Source: Methylomonas lenta (GTDB lineage Bacteria; Pseudomonadota; Gammaproteobacteria; Methylococcales; Methylomonadaceae). Taken from it: 37,546 bases of DNA. Under the pieces are notes generated by a model. The model ran no database searches and was not told where the DNA came from. It worked only from the letters and a program-made list of their open reading frames with translations. This document shows, one piece after another, positions 8,073-15,592 of the stretch. How positions within the stretch are numbered: position 1 is the first letter of the stretch; each line of letters begins with the position of its first letter. A program made the translations under genes and the position numbers. The stretch is taken from the NCBI RefSeq assembly GCF_001644015.1, contig NZ_LUUI01000083.1, positions 1-37,546 on the forward strand, written 5' to 3'.

Positions 8073-8243
8073 CTAGTGATTCAGTCTAAATTTTTCGTGT
8101 TTATCGATTTGCACCACACGACCGTCATGCACGACCAGTACAATCGAGCCAAAGCGAATATCCTGCAGCAGCGATTCAATAAGCTGAGCGATATCCGGGC
8201 TTTGGGTTAATTGTGAGAAATCGACAGCCTCAGTGTTCGACAT
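8073..8243 (-). CDS. DUF2292 (YezD-type) small protein
   Basis: A 56-residue protein beginning MSNTEAVDF, with a perfect AGGAGGT ribosome binding site (8249-8255) five bases before its ATG. The body, LLQDIRFGSIVLVVHDGRVVQIDKHEKFRL, has the pattern of the DUF2292/YezD family: an amphipathic helix, then G-S-I-V-x-V-x-H-D-G-R-V-x-Q-I-x-x-x-E-K-x-R. The family's function is not established to my knowledge; in several bacteria its members sit near sulfur-assimilation genes. Here it precedes the outer-membrane porin gene on the same strand. Confidence 0.85.
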   Translation of the reverse strand: MSNTEAVDFSQLTQSPDIAQLIESLLQDIRFGSIVLVVHDGRVVQIDKHEKFRLNH

Positions 8244-8255
8244 CTTGACCTCCTT

Positions 8256-8568
8256 GAAATGTTGAAAATTGGGATAAGTCGGTTGTTATCTGGAGTGAAT
8301 GGTAAAGAAAAAGCAGGTGCAGATAAAACGTTAAGTTTCGATGAGATTATCGAATAAATGGATATGCCTGTGTGTAATAGCTGTATCCATTAAATAGATA
8401 AAATGGATTATTGACACCATATTGGAATAAACCTGAACTCAGAGCGTTCTGCCGAATCCGGCAATACCACCACGATAGTCTGGATATTCGGTATAACCCT
8501 ATCGGGTGGCTGGATTTGAATATTCGACGATTTTGCAAAGGTCTCAAATAACCTAAAAGTCATGAATA
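8256..8568 (-). other. Gene-free leader upstream of the DUF2292 gene with competing inverted repeats
   Basis: No convincing gene. AATGGATA (8357-8364), TATCCATT (8384-8391) and AATGGAT (8402-8408) allow two mutually exclusive hairpins that share the middle arm. A further small stem, TGCCG/CGGCA, lies at 8450-8463. The open frame at 8347-8547 has no ribosome binding site and no family resemblance. Confidence 0.45.
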
Positions 8569-8605
8569 AAAAAAGCCGCCACTGGAATGTCCGGTGGCGG
8601 CTTTG
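8569..8605 (-). terminator. Strong rho-independent terminator of the cold-shock gene
   Basis: GCCGCCACTGG (8576-8586) pairs with CCGGTGGCGGC (8592-8602) around the loop AATGT. The stem is extended by AAA/TTT, and in the minus direction it is followed by a run of seven T (plus-strand A-run 8569-8575). It lies 18 bases past the csp stop. Confidence 0.95.
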
Positions 8606-8622
8606 TATTTATAGGTGAAAGC

Positions 8623-8832
8623 TTATAAAGGGTTTACATTTTCAGCTTGTGGACCTTTTTGACCGTTGGTAACTTCCATAGTTACTTTTTGGCCTTCTTT
8701 CAATGTTTTGCGACCGCTGCCGACGATTGCGCTGAAGTGTACGAATACATCTTTGCCACCGTCTTGCTCGATGAAACCGAAGCCTTTTTCATCGTTGAAC
8801 CATTTTACTTTGCCTTCTACTTGTGCTGACAT
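8623..8832 (-). CDS. CspA-family cold-shock / RNA-chaperone protein
   Basis: A 69-residue single cold-shock domain. The RNA-binding motifs are intact: KGFGFIEQ (RNP1) and VFVHFSAI (RNP2), preceded by [11 protein letters not shown]. Such proteins bind single-stranded RNA or DNA and melt secondary structure, either constitutively or on cold shock. GAGAG lies just before the ATG. A promoter about 105 bases upstream predicts a long 5' leader, as is common for csp genes, and a strong terminator follows, so it is a single-gene transcript. Which paralogue it is (CspA, C, D or E type) cannot be decided from the sequence alone. Confidence 0.95.
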   Translation of the reverse strand: MSAQVEGKVKWFNDEKGFGFIEQDGGKDVFVHFSAIVGSGRKTLKEGQKVTMEVTNGQKGPQAENVNPL

Positions 8833-8942
8833 AAATCTCTCTTTCTTAAAATTGCCAATTGGCGTTTGTGTTACGGGTGGTGAATAAAGCGGGTAGTGGA
8901 AGACGTGTAAAGCGACAACAATTACCTAGCTAAATCAGTGTC

Positions 8943-8970
8943 ATTATACATAGCTGAAGATATACGCCAA
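8943..8970 (-). promoter_or_regulatory. Sigma-70-type promoter of the cold-shock gene
   Basis: On the minus strand: TTGGCG (8965-8970), a 16-base spacer, then a perfect TATAAT (8943-8948). Transcription would start near 8936, giving a leader of about 104 bases before the csp ATG, long enough for a temperature-responsive structure. Confidence 0.7.
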
Positions 8971-9380
8971 GCAAAAAGATGGATTCTGAGTGTTAAGATT
9001 TGGTGACGGGAAGAGGGTAGTTAAATGTTGCTGATTATTTGTTTATAAATAGACTTTAACTACCTGATTAAAAAATATATTTTTAATTAGTTCTGGTCGT
9101 AATAACTGATTACGAATTACTGCGGCAAATTGAAGCAGCAGGCAGAAATAGAGAACTCAGATAGGCGTAATATTGACTTAAGCTGATTACATAAGGCTGT
9201 TTTGCCTTGTACTTTTAAGTTGTAGCAGTTTTCGATTGAATTAGTCTTTGATTCTGCCTGTTTATCGCAAAGACTAAGGTCATGCATAGAAGGGAAATCT
9301 TTCAACAATATTGAAAGATTTCATTGTTGGCTTCGGTTAAGTGAGTCACCTGATAAGCTTGAAGCCCTGTACGACATAAA
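8971..9380. other. AT-rich intergenic region with several inverted repeats, no gene recognised
   Basis: It holds GGTAGTTAAA/TTTAACTACC (9016-9025 and 9055-9064), a near-palindromic AT tract around 9067-9087, and CGTAAT/ATTACG (9098-9103 and 9109-9114). Towards the gpx gene there is a perfect 12-bp hairpin. The open frame 9117-9308 (minus) looks random and lacks a ribosome binding site. The region could hide a small RNA or an old element remnant. Confidence 0.45.
9294..9329. repeat. Overlapping hairpins: 12-bp perfect stem and an alternative 7-bp stem
   Basis: GAAATCTTTCAA (9294-9305) and TTGAAAGATTTC (9311-9322) are perfect inverted copies around the loop CAATA. CAACAAT (9303-9309) can instead pair with ATTGTTG (9323-9329). 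The two folds are mutually exclusive. The site lies 50-90 bases downstream of gpx; in the minus direction the strong stem is followed by CCCTTCT, not a clean T-run. Confidence 0.65.
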
Positions 9381-9872
9381 TTAATCCTGATCTTGCAGGA
9401 ATCGTTCGATATCATGTCGAATCGAGGCCGGTGATGTCATTGATGGGTAGCGTTTAATGACTTTACCGTCACGTCCAACTAAAAATTTGGTGAAATTCCA
9501 TTTGATGGTTTTAGTGCCTAAAACGCCAGGTGCCTCGGTTTTTAAGTATTGAAATAATGGATGAGCATGCTTCCCGTTGACATCGACTTTTTCAAACAGT
9601 GGAAAACTCACGCCATAATTCACCTCGCAGAACTCGGCAATCTCCTGACTCTTTCCCGGTTCCTGCTGACCAAATTGATTGCAGGGAAAGCCTAAAACAG
9701 CAAAGCCCTGTTCTTTAAACGCTTGATACAAGTTTTCTAAACCCTGGTATTGCGGAGTAAAGCCGCAACGGCTAGCGGTATTGACGATTAACAACACTTG
9801 ACCCTTGAAATCTTCCAGTGAAATGGGTTTTCCGTCAATGCCGTTGGCAGTAAATGCATAAATGCTGTTCAT
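9381..9872 (-). CDS. Glutathione peroxidase family (thiol peroxidase, BtuE-like)
   Basis: A 163-residue cytoplasmic peroxidase that reduces hydrogen peroxide and organic hydroperoxides. The catalytic set is visible: peroxidatic Cys36 in NTASRCGFTPQY, Gln in FPCNQFGQQEPG (residues 62-73) and Trp-Asn in KWNFTKFLV (from residue 124). The peroxidatic residue is cysteine, not selenocysteine. Cys82 (EFCEV) is where the resolving Cys of thioredoxin-dependent Gpx enzymes usually sits, so thioredoxin rather than glutathione may be the reductant; that is inference. The gene starts five bases after the stop of the upstream membrane-protein gene, with little room for a ribosome binding site, so the two probably form an operon. 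Confidence 0.93.
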   Translation of the reverse strand: MNSIYAFTANGIDGKPISLEDFKGQVLLIVNTASRCGFTPQYQGLENLYQAFKEQGFAVLGFPCNQFGQQEPGKSQEIAEFCEVNYGVSFPLFEKVDVNGKHAHPLFQYLKTEAPGVLGTKTIKWNFTKFLVGRDGKVIKRYPSMTSPASIRHDIERFLQDQD

Positions 9873-9877
9873 ATGGG

Positions 9878-10591
9878 TTATGCAGTTTGCGGCTGTTGAA
9901 CGTGGACTGTGAAAAAATTCTTGAATTGAGGCATGAAGCTAATCGTAATGGGTATGGAATAAAAGCAATAAATGGCAGCTGCCTCGCCAGTAGAAACACC
10001 CAGCAGCCATTGCGGCATGAACAACGTCAATAGTGCCATAAGGCAATGATAAGAAGAAATTTTCCAGTTGTTTCGCCAGAGGAAGCCGCTAATAGCCAAT
10101 GCAAACAAAGAGCCGTGGGTTACCAATAAGCCAAACGCAGCAGGAATGGCATAGCCAATATGATAAATACCTGAGTACAGGCAAGCGACCTTATCGCCGA
10201 TGAATCTGGGTTGGAGGTCAAACGGTTGCCATTCTTTAGGTAAAAAAGTACAGACCAAAAATATTGTGCTCAGGCTAATGCCAATACTGGTGGCTTTTTT
10301 TAAAGCCAGCTTGTCACTGGAATAACTGGCTAATGCCGGCATGATGGCAAGGGCCTGTAGGGCAATATGATAGGTGGATAATTCACTGAGAAATAAATTG
10401 GTGCCATAACCGCATTGATCGACCACTGGGTAGGCAAAATATTGAATCAATTCCATCATTGAAAAGTGAAAAATGGCATAGGCGCGGGCCGTTCGCACCC
10501 AGAAGGTTTCGTCTTTATCCATAAATGTGATGCTGGAGGCAACGATACCGGCAACGCCAAGACCTAAAGACATATTTGCACTAAAACACAT
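9878..10591 (-). CDS. Multi-pass membrane protein of unknown function (possibly DUF5765)
   Basis: A 237-residue protein with about seven hydrophobic segments and short loops. It begins MCFSANMSLGLGVAG; this Met-Cys-x-Ser-x-x-x-S start recalls the DUF5765 family, but I am not certain. The frame extends two codons upstream to a TTG; I prefer the ATG at 10591, preceded by CGGA. Other visible marks are WVRTARAYAIFHFSMMELIQYFAYP (aromatic and Glu inside a helix) and FMPQWLLGVSTGEAAAIYCFYSIP. It sits directly upstream of the glutathione peroxidase gene, five bases apart, hinting at an oxidative-stress or membrane-lipid link. No function can be assigned. Confidence 0.75.
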   Translation of the reverse strand: MCFSANMSLGLGVAGIVASSITFMDKDETFWVRTARAYAIFHFSMMELIQYFAYPVVDQCGYGTNLFLSELSTYHIALQALAIMPALASYSSDKLALKKATSIGISLSTIFLVCTFLPKEWQPFDLQPRFIGDKVACLYSGIYHIGYAIPAAFGLLVTHGSLFALAISGFLWRNNWKISSYHCLMALLTLFMPQWLLGVSTGEAAAIYCFYSIPITISFMPQFKNFFTVHVQQPQTA

Positions 10592-10784
10592 AATCAATCC
10601 GTCATTTTAATAGCAATGCGATTAATTCATCGTGATGAAAATCGTGGTTGCTGGGGTGAAGAAATGTTTAATTAAAACCTAGCGATACCTCGGATTAAGT
10701 GATTTTAAAGGTTTTTGACTTTATCCGCGTATTCTCTAGCTATAAACCGCAAAGGATTCTAACAAACTCTGCAGCTTAGTAGGG

Positions 10785-10805
10785 AAAAAACAACGCGATG
10801 TTGTT
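10785..10805 (-). terminator. Rho-independent terminator after the TlpA-like gene
   Basis: AACAAC (10789-10794) pairs with GTTGTT (10800-10805) around the loop GCGAT. In the minus direction the stem runs into a T-tract (plus-strand A-run 10785-10790). It lies 22 bases beyond the stop. The stem is short, so efficiency may be moderate. The rest of 10598-10784 holds no gene I can see. Confidence 0.7.
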
Positions 10806-10827
10806 GAATGGCTATAACAAGAAATAA

Positions 10828-11319
10828 TTAAAGCTGTTCAATACGTTGCTGCATATCAGATAGTTCAAATACGCCGACTTTTTGCAAGATGATGTGGCCG
10901 GATTTGTCGATTAAAAAAGTGGTTGGCGTTAACTGTACATTGCCGAACGCCTGGGCTAATGTTCCGCTTGGGTCTAAAGCGACTTCATAGGGTAATTGTT
11001 TGGAATCTGCTATTGCCAGCACGTGATTGGGCGGGTCGTAATACATGGAAACGGCAATAATAGCCAAGCCACTTGATTTGTATTGTTGATGTAGGCTGAT
11101 TAAATGCGGAATTTCTTCTATACAGCCGGGGCAATCCGTAGCCCAAAAGCTGACGATTACAGGCCTACCTTTAAGTGAGGCCAATTCCAAACTATTACCT
11201 TTAATGGTTTTAAAGCTCACTGCGGGTGCGGGGCGCACGGTTTGAGTCTGCCAAAACCAGAGGGCGCTTGCCGCTAGAGCGATACTTAAAAAAATGCCAA
11301 TTGCTGGTTTGCTAGTCAT
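10828..11319 (-). CDS. TlpA/ResA-like membrane-anchored thioredoxin
   Basis: A 163-residue thiol-disulfide oxidoreductase. One N-terminal helix (about residues 6-23) anchors it to the inner membrane with the thioredoxin domain in the periplasm. The active site is the WATDCPGC motif, Cys63 and Cys66. CPGC differs from the CPPC or CEPC seen in many cytochrome c maturation thioredoxins. The cis-proline loop TPTTFLID is present. Likely work is reduction of periplasmic disulfides, for example on apocytochromes or copper proteins; the partner is not evident here. It is divergent from serA and ends at its own terminator, so it appears to be a single-gene unit. Confidence 0.85.
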   Translation of the reverse strand: MTSKPAIGIFLSIALAASALWFWQTQTVRPAPAVSFKTIKGNSLELASLKGRPVIVSFWATDCPGCIEEIPHLISLHQQYKSSGLAIIAVSMYYDPPNHVLAIADSKQLPYEVALDPSGTLAQAFGNVQLTPTTFLIDKSGHIILQKVGVFELSDMQQRIEQL

Positions 11320-11414
11320 GGGCTTTATTTGAATAGTGATTTATCTTAGCGATGCCATTACGGCGAGAATGCTAAAGCTGTTAAAATGCCCATCTTATCC
11401 AAAAATCGCTAATT

Positions 11415-13004
11415 ATGATGATGAAAAAGATACTGATCTCCGACAAGCTTGCTGAAGATGGCATTAATTTTTTGAATGAACAGGATGGTATTCAAATCCA
11501 TATCCAGACCGGCTTAACCGAAGAGGGCTTGTGCGAAATCATAGCTGAATATGATGCATTGTTAATTCGCAGCGATACACAAGTGACGGCAAATGTTTTA
11601 AAGGCCGCCAAAAAATTAAAAGTAGTCGGCCGCGCCGGTATTGGTGTTGATAACGTCGATCTTGCAGTAGCCATGGAGCAGGGCATCATCGTCATGAATA
11701 CGCCGGACGCCAATGCCACCACGACGGCTGAGTTAGCCATTGCGCACATGTTCTCCTTAAGTCGAAATCTGCCAATCGCCAATCAATCGGTGCGCGATGG
11801 CAAGTGGGAGCGTTCCAAGTTAGTCGGCGCTGAAGTCACCCATAAAACTTTGGCGATTCTAGGCTTTGGCACCATTGGTCGTATCGTTGCTCAGCGTGGT
11901 AATGGTTTGGGGATGCGGGTCATTGCATATGATCCCTTTGTGGCACCGGAGATATTTGAAAAATGCAATGCAGAAATGGTCGACCTGGAAACCCTGGTTA
12001 AGCAGGCGGATTACCTGACTTTGCATTGCCCCTTGCTGGAAAAAACTCGCAATGTCATTGGGTGTGAGCAATTAGCGCAGATGAAAAAAACTGCCCGCCT
12101 GATTAACTGTGCCCGTGGTGGATTGGTTGACGAGGCAGCGCTGTATGATGCTTTAAAAGAAGGTCGCATAGCGGGCGCAGCCCTGGATGTATATGAGCAA
12201 GAGCCACCTAAAGACTCACCATTATTAAGTTTGGATAACGTGGTATTTACCCCGCATTTAGGTGCGTCTACCAAAGAAGCACAGGTCGCTGTGAGTGTGG
12301 AAATCGCCCGGCAGGTGGTTAAATATCTACAAACCGGCGAAGCCGTCAATGCCCTGAATTTACCCAGATTGTCTGCAGAAGAACTGAAACAGGCCTTGCC
12401 TTTTATGAATTTGGCGCAGATCTTGGGGAAAGTGTTATTCGGTTTAATCGACCAGCCGATACAAAAACTGGAAGTGGCAGTCTATGGCAAAGCAGCCCTG
12501 GGCAAAGTCAGACCGATTTCCAGCCAAGCTATGGTCGGCTTGTTGGCCGGTCAGTTTTCGACGCCGGTTAATCGAGTCAATGTGGAAAATGTCGCCAAAC
12601 GTCAGGGCATCAGCTTAATCGAATCACAAACCGAAGCCGCGGAAGGATATCAGTCTTTAATCACCATCACTGGTCATTGTCTGGATAAGACTATCTCGTT
12701 GGCCGGCACCTTGCTGGGTGATCATCATCCTCGCTTGGTAAGTATTAATCATTTTGAAATCGAAGTGGTGCCGGAAGGTACTTTGCTAATAACGCGTCAT
12801 GACGACAGGCCGGGCGTAATTGCTGCGATTAGCTCGATCTTGGGTGAGTCGGGTATCAATATTACCCGCATGCAAGTCAGTCTGGCGGATGAGAATCAAC
12901 TGTCGATGATGGTCATTAGCGTCTCTGACCCATTGAATGCGCAAGTCTTAAAAGCTGTCTGTGATGTGCCAGCCGTCCATACTGCCAGACAGATAGTATT
13001 ATGA
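11415..13004 (+). CDS. serA: D-3-phosphoglycerate dehydrogenase, long (ACT-containing) form
   Basis: Cytoplasmic enzyme oxidising 3-phosphoglycerate to 3-phosphohydroxypyruvate with NAD, the first step of serine synthesis. At 529 residues it is the long form: catalytic and NAD domains, an intervening ASB domain (about 320-450) and a C-terminal ACT domain. Visible are the dinucleotide fold LGFGTIGRIVAQ, catalytic Arg in NCARGGLVDE, Glu in DVYEQEPP and His in FTPHLGAST. The ACT domain (LITRHDDRPGVIAAISSILGESGINI) suggests allosteric control by serine. Three successive ATGs occur and the first is used; no strong ribosome binding site is seen. The stop overlaps the start of serB by four bases. 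In a methanotroph this enzyme could also affect serine-cycle flux. Confidence 0.96.
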   Translation: MMMKKILISDKLAEDGINFLNEQDGIQIHIQTGLTEEGLCEIIAEYDALLIRSDTQVTANVLKAAKKLKVVGRAGIGVDNVDLAVAMEQGIIVMNTPDANATTTAELAIAHMFSLSRNLPIANQSVRDGKWERSKLVGAEVTHKTLAILGFGTIGRIVAQRGNGLGMRVIAYDPFVAPEIFEKCNAEMVDLETLVKQADYLTLHCPLLEKTRNVIGCEQLAQMKKTARLINCARGGLVDEAALYDALKEGRIAGAALDVYEQEPPKDSPLLSLDNVVFTPHLGASTKEAQVAVSVEIARQVVKYLQTGEAVNALNLPRLSAEELKQALPFMNLAQILGKVLFGLIDQPIQKLEVAVYGKAALGKVRPISSQAMVGLLAGQFSTPVNRVNVENVAKRQGISLIESQTEAAEGYQSLITITGHCLDKTISLAGTLLGDHHPRLVSINHFEIEVVPEGTLLITRHDDRPGVIAAISSILGESGINITRMQVSLADENQLSMMVISVSDPLNAQVLKAVCDVPAVHTARQIVL

Positions 13005-13642
13005 GTTTTGATGTTATCTGTTTTGACTGCGACAGTACTTTAAGTCGGGTTGAGGGTATAGACGAGCTGGCTCGTAGGGTGGATTTATTCGAGCAGGTTG
13101 CGGCCTTGACCAATGCAGCGATGAATGGCGATCTCGCTTTAGAAGCTGTTTATGGTGAGCGGCTAGCTTTGATTAAGCCTGATCAAGCGGCTATCGACTG
13201 GTTGGCGGATTTGTACATCCGTGAAATGGTGGAAGGCGTCAGCGATACCATCAAAACCTTGCAGGATAATGGCAAGCTCATCCATATCATTAGCGGCGGT
13301 TTGCGGCAGGCGATTTTACCCCTGGCCGCGTTGCTAGGTATTGCAGAAGATCAAGTGCATGCCGTAGATCTGCTGCTGGATGAAAACGGCGACTATCTGG
13401 ATTTTGCCAGACATTCACCGTTGGCGGTGAGTGGTGGCAAGGCGCGAATTTGTCGCCGGCTTAGAATGCATCATTCATCCTTGGCGATGGTAGGCGACGG
13501 CAAAACGGATTTAGAAGCTAAATTGGCGGGTGCCTACATGATTGGTTTTGGTGGTGTAGTAAAACGGCCTTTGGTGCAGGAGCAGGCCGACGTGTTTGTC
13601 TCGGATGCATCATTGGCGGCAATATTACCCTATGTGTTGTAA
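13001..13642 (+). CDS. serB: Phosphoserine phosphatase (HAD family), eukaryote-like short form
   Basis: A 213-residue HAD-family phosphatase that would turn O-phosphoserine into serine, the last step of the pathway begun by serA. Motif I is FDCDSTLSRVEGIDELA (nucleophile Asp9, acid Asp11), motif II is the Ser in IISGGLRQAI, motif III has the Lys of SGGKARI and motif IV is GDGKTDLEA. GIDELA after motif I and IGFGGVVKR near the end look more like animal phosphoserine phosphatase than like E. coli SerB, and the N-terminal ACT-like domain of E. coli SerB is absent. The ATGA overlap with serA supports the assignment, since the two would be made in proportion. Another HAD specificity cannot be excluded. 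Confidence 0.88.
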   Translation: MSFDVICFDCDSTLSRVEGIDELARRVDLFEQVAALTNAAMNGDLALEAVYGERLALIKPDQAAIDWLADLYIREMVEGVSDTIKTLQDNGKLIHIISGGLRQAILPLAALLGIAEDQVHAVDLLLDENGDYLDFARHSPLAVSGGKARICRRLRMHHSSLAMVGDGKTDLEAKLAGAYMIGFGGVVKRPLVQEQADVFVSDASLAAILPYVL

Positions 13643-13708
13643 CCAGGGTCGATAAGCCACACTGGCAATGATAAAATCCAACCTTTTTTAACGCTTTAGA
13701 GAGAGACA

Positions 13709-14464
13709 ATGGCAGGGCATAGCAAGTGGGCTAATATCAAGCATCGTAAAGGTGCGCAGGATGCGAAACGCGGCAAGATTTTTACTAAACTCATTCGCGA
13801 AATCAGCGTAGCCGCAAAAGGTTCAGGTGGTGGTGATTCGGCTAAAAATCCAAGTTTACGCACCGCAATTGATAAGGCCTTGGCCGCTAACATGAAACGT
13901 GACACCATTGATAACACCATCAAAAAAGCTATTGGCGCTTTAGACGGTGTTAATTATGAAGAAGCGCGTTATGAAGGCTATGGCCCCAGCGGTACGGCGA
14001 TCATGGTGAATTGTTTGACCGACAATAAAAACCGCACGGTAGCTGAAGTGCGGCACGCATTTTCCAAAGCTGGCGGTAACTTGGGTACCGAAGGCTCAGT
14101 GGCTTATTTGTTTAATAAAGTCGGTATCATTAATTTTAGTCACGAAGTAGATGAAGATGCTGTAATGGAAGCAGCCTTGGAAGCCGGTGCCGAAGATGTG
14201 GTTGTTAATGAGGATGGTTCAATCGATGTGTTTACCACGCCGGATGACTATTTAACAGTTAAGGAAGCCCTGTTGGCCGAAGGTTTTGAATCGGAGAATG
14301 CTGAAATCACCCTGTTCGCCGACATTAAAACCGAATTGGATGCAGAGGCGGCGGAAAAAATGCTCAGATTGATAGAAAGACTGGAAGACCTAGATGATGT
14401 GCAGGATGTGTATTCTAATGCCGACATCAGTGACGAAATCATGGACGCGATAGGCGAGGGCTGA
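13709..14464 (+). CDS. yebC: YebC/PmpR/TACO1-family protein
   Basis: A 251-residue member of the YebC family, starting with the highly conserved [33 protein letters not shown] lies just upstream of the ATG. Members have been described as transcriptional regulators (PmpR) and as translation factors that help ribosomes through proline-rich or other stalling sequences (YebC/TACO1). The sequence alone does not choose between these. The gene directly precedes ruvC, a widespread bacterial arrangement, and 31 bases separate the two. The middle acidic region ([20 protein letters not shown]) and the tail ([15 protein letters not shown]) are typical. Confidence 0.95.
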   Translation: MAGHSKWANIKHRKGAQDAKRGKIFTKLIREISVAAKGSGGGDSAKNPSLRTAIDKALAANMKRDTIDNTIKKAIGALDGVNYEEARYEGYGPSGTAIMVNCLTDNKNRTVAEVRHAFSKAGGNLGTEGSVAYLFNKVGIINFSHEVDEDAVMEAALEAGAEDVVVNEDGSIDVFTTPDDYLTVKEALLAEGFESENAEITLFADIKTELDAEAAEKMLRLIERLEDLDDVQDVYSNADISDEIMDAIGEG

Positions 14465-14495
14465 TGGGAAAACTGTCATTTCATTCGCTAACCCC

Positions 14496-14993
14496 TTGAG
14501 CAGGATACTCGGAATAGATCCTGGGTCGCGGATAACCGGTTATGGCGTGGTGGAAATCACGCCCTCTGGCGTTCGTTATATCGCCAGTGGTTGTATTCGT
14601 ATCCAGGCTGAAGAGTTTCCGGCTCGCCTCAAACAAATTTTCGACGGCGTCAGCCAAGTCATCGCCCTTTATCAGCCCCAGCAAATGGCCATCGAACAAG
14701 TGTTTATGCATAAAAATGCCGATTCAGCACTCAAGCTGGGTCAGGCGCGAGGCGCGGCCATTTGTGCAACTTTAAATCATGACTTGCCTGTCTATGAATA
14801 TGCAGCCCGCCAAGTAAAACAAGCCTTGGTCGGTAAAGGCAATGCAGATAAGTTGCAAGTGCAGCATATGGTAAAAATTTTATTAAGTATCCAGGGTGAG
14901 ATACAAATTGACGCCAGTGATGCCCTGGCGATCAGCTTGTGTCATCATCATTACCATCAAACTGCGCAACGCATACAAAAGGCAGTATCGTGA
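14496..14993 (+). CDS. ruvC: Holliday junction resolvase RuvC
   Basis: A 165-residue endonuclease that cuts four-way DNA junctions symmetrically at the end of recombinational repair. The RNase H-like acidic tetrad is present: Asp in ILGIDPGSRITGYG, Glu in AIEQVFMHKN, and two Asp in IDASDALAISLCHHH. The start is a TTG at 14496: no ATG or GTG occurs in frame between the preceding stop and the conserved GIDPGS motif, and this start gives the same N-terminal length as E. coli RuvC. No good ribosome binding site is visible, so expression may be low. It overlaps ruvA by four bases. Confidence 0.95.
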   Translation: MSRILGIDPGSRITGYGVVEITPSGVRYIASGCIRIQAEEFPARLKQIFDGVSQVIALYQPQQMAIEQVFMHKNADSALKLGQARGAAICATLNHDLPVYEYAARQVKQALVGKGNADKLQVQHMVKILLSIQGEIQIDASDALAISLCHHHYHQTAQRIQKAVS

Positions 14994-15592
14994 TAGGTTT
15001 TTTACATGGCAAGCTGATAAATAAATCGCCCCCGCAATTATTACTGGATGTGCATGGCGTAGGTTACGAAATCGAAGCACCGATGACCACTTTTTACGAT
15101 TTACCGGCATTAGGTGAAGAGGTCAAATTACATACACATTTAGTCGTGCGGGAAGATGCGCATATATTATTCGGTTTTGCCAGTGAAACCGAGCGTATGC
15201 TTTTTAGAATCCTGATAAAAGTCAATGGTGTCGGCCCTAAATTGGCATTGACAATCTTGTCGGGGCAAAGCGTGGACGAGTTTTACCGTTGTGTGAATGA
15301 TAACGATGTCAAAGCCCTGGTTCGTTTGCCGGGTGTCGGACAAAAAACCGCCGAGCGTTTGATTATTGAAATGCGTGGCCGCTTACCAGAACTGAGTGGA
15401 TCAAACGTATCGCGGGATAAGTCTGCATCGTCCGAAATAATCGTGAATAGCCCCAAACAGGAGGCAGTCTCTGCGCTGTGTGCGTTGGGTTACAAGCCTC
15501 AAGATGCTGCCAGAATGGTACAAAGTATCGCCACAGAAGATAAAAGCTGCGAAGACATCATTCGGCTGGCGCTACGGGGTGCAGTTAGATGA
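14990..15592 (+). CDS. ruvA: Holliday junction branch migration protein RuvA
   Basis: A 200-residue protein that binds the four-way junction as a tetramer and loads RuvB. I place the start at the GTG at 14990, giving the canonical MIGFLHGKL beginning; it overlaps the ruvC stop as GTGA and has a GGCAG about seven bases upstream. An ATG 51 bases upstream would add an unrelated tail from within ruvC. Domains: N-terminal OB fold (about 1-63), two helix-hairpin-helix motifs ([13 protein letters not shown] and [16 protein letters not shown]), and a C-terminal domain III (about 150-200) that contacts RuvB. It overlaps ruvB by four bases (ATGA). Confidence 0.96.
   Translation: MIGFLHGKLINKSPPQLLLDVHGVGYEIEAPMTTFYDLPALGEEVKLHTHLVVREDAHILFGFASETERMLFRILIKVNGVGPKLALTILSGQSVDEFYRCVNDNDVKALVRLPGVGQKTAERLIIEMRGRLPELSGSNVSRDKSASSEIIVNSPKQEAVSALCALGYKPQDAARMVQSIATEDKSCEDIIRLALRGAVR

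Noticed and set aside
8411-8416. TTGACA as a plus-strand promoter
   Set aside because: No -10 element at 16-18 bases and no plus-strand gene follows.
8347-8547. 66-residue open frame upstream of the DUF2292 gene
   Set aside because: No ribosome binding site, odd composition and no family resemblance; it also overlaps the repeat-rich leader.
9117-9308. 63-residue open frame as a transposase remnant
   Set aside because: A faint impression only; no recognisable transposase motif or terminal inverted repeats bounding it.
14939-14989. ATG start giving RuvA 17 extra residues
   Set aside because: The extension lies in ruvC and is unlike any RuvA; the GTG at 14990 gives the canonical start.
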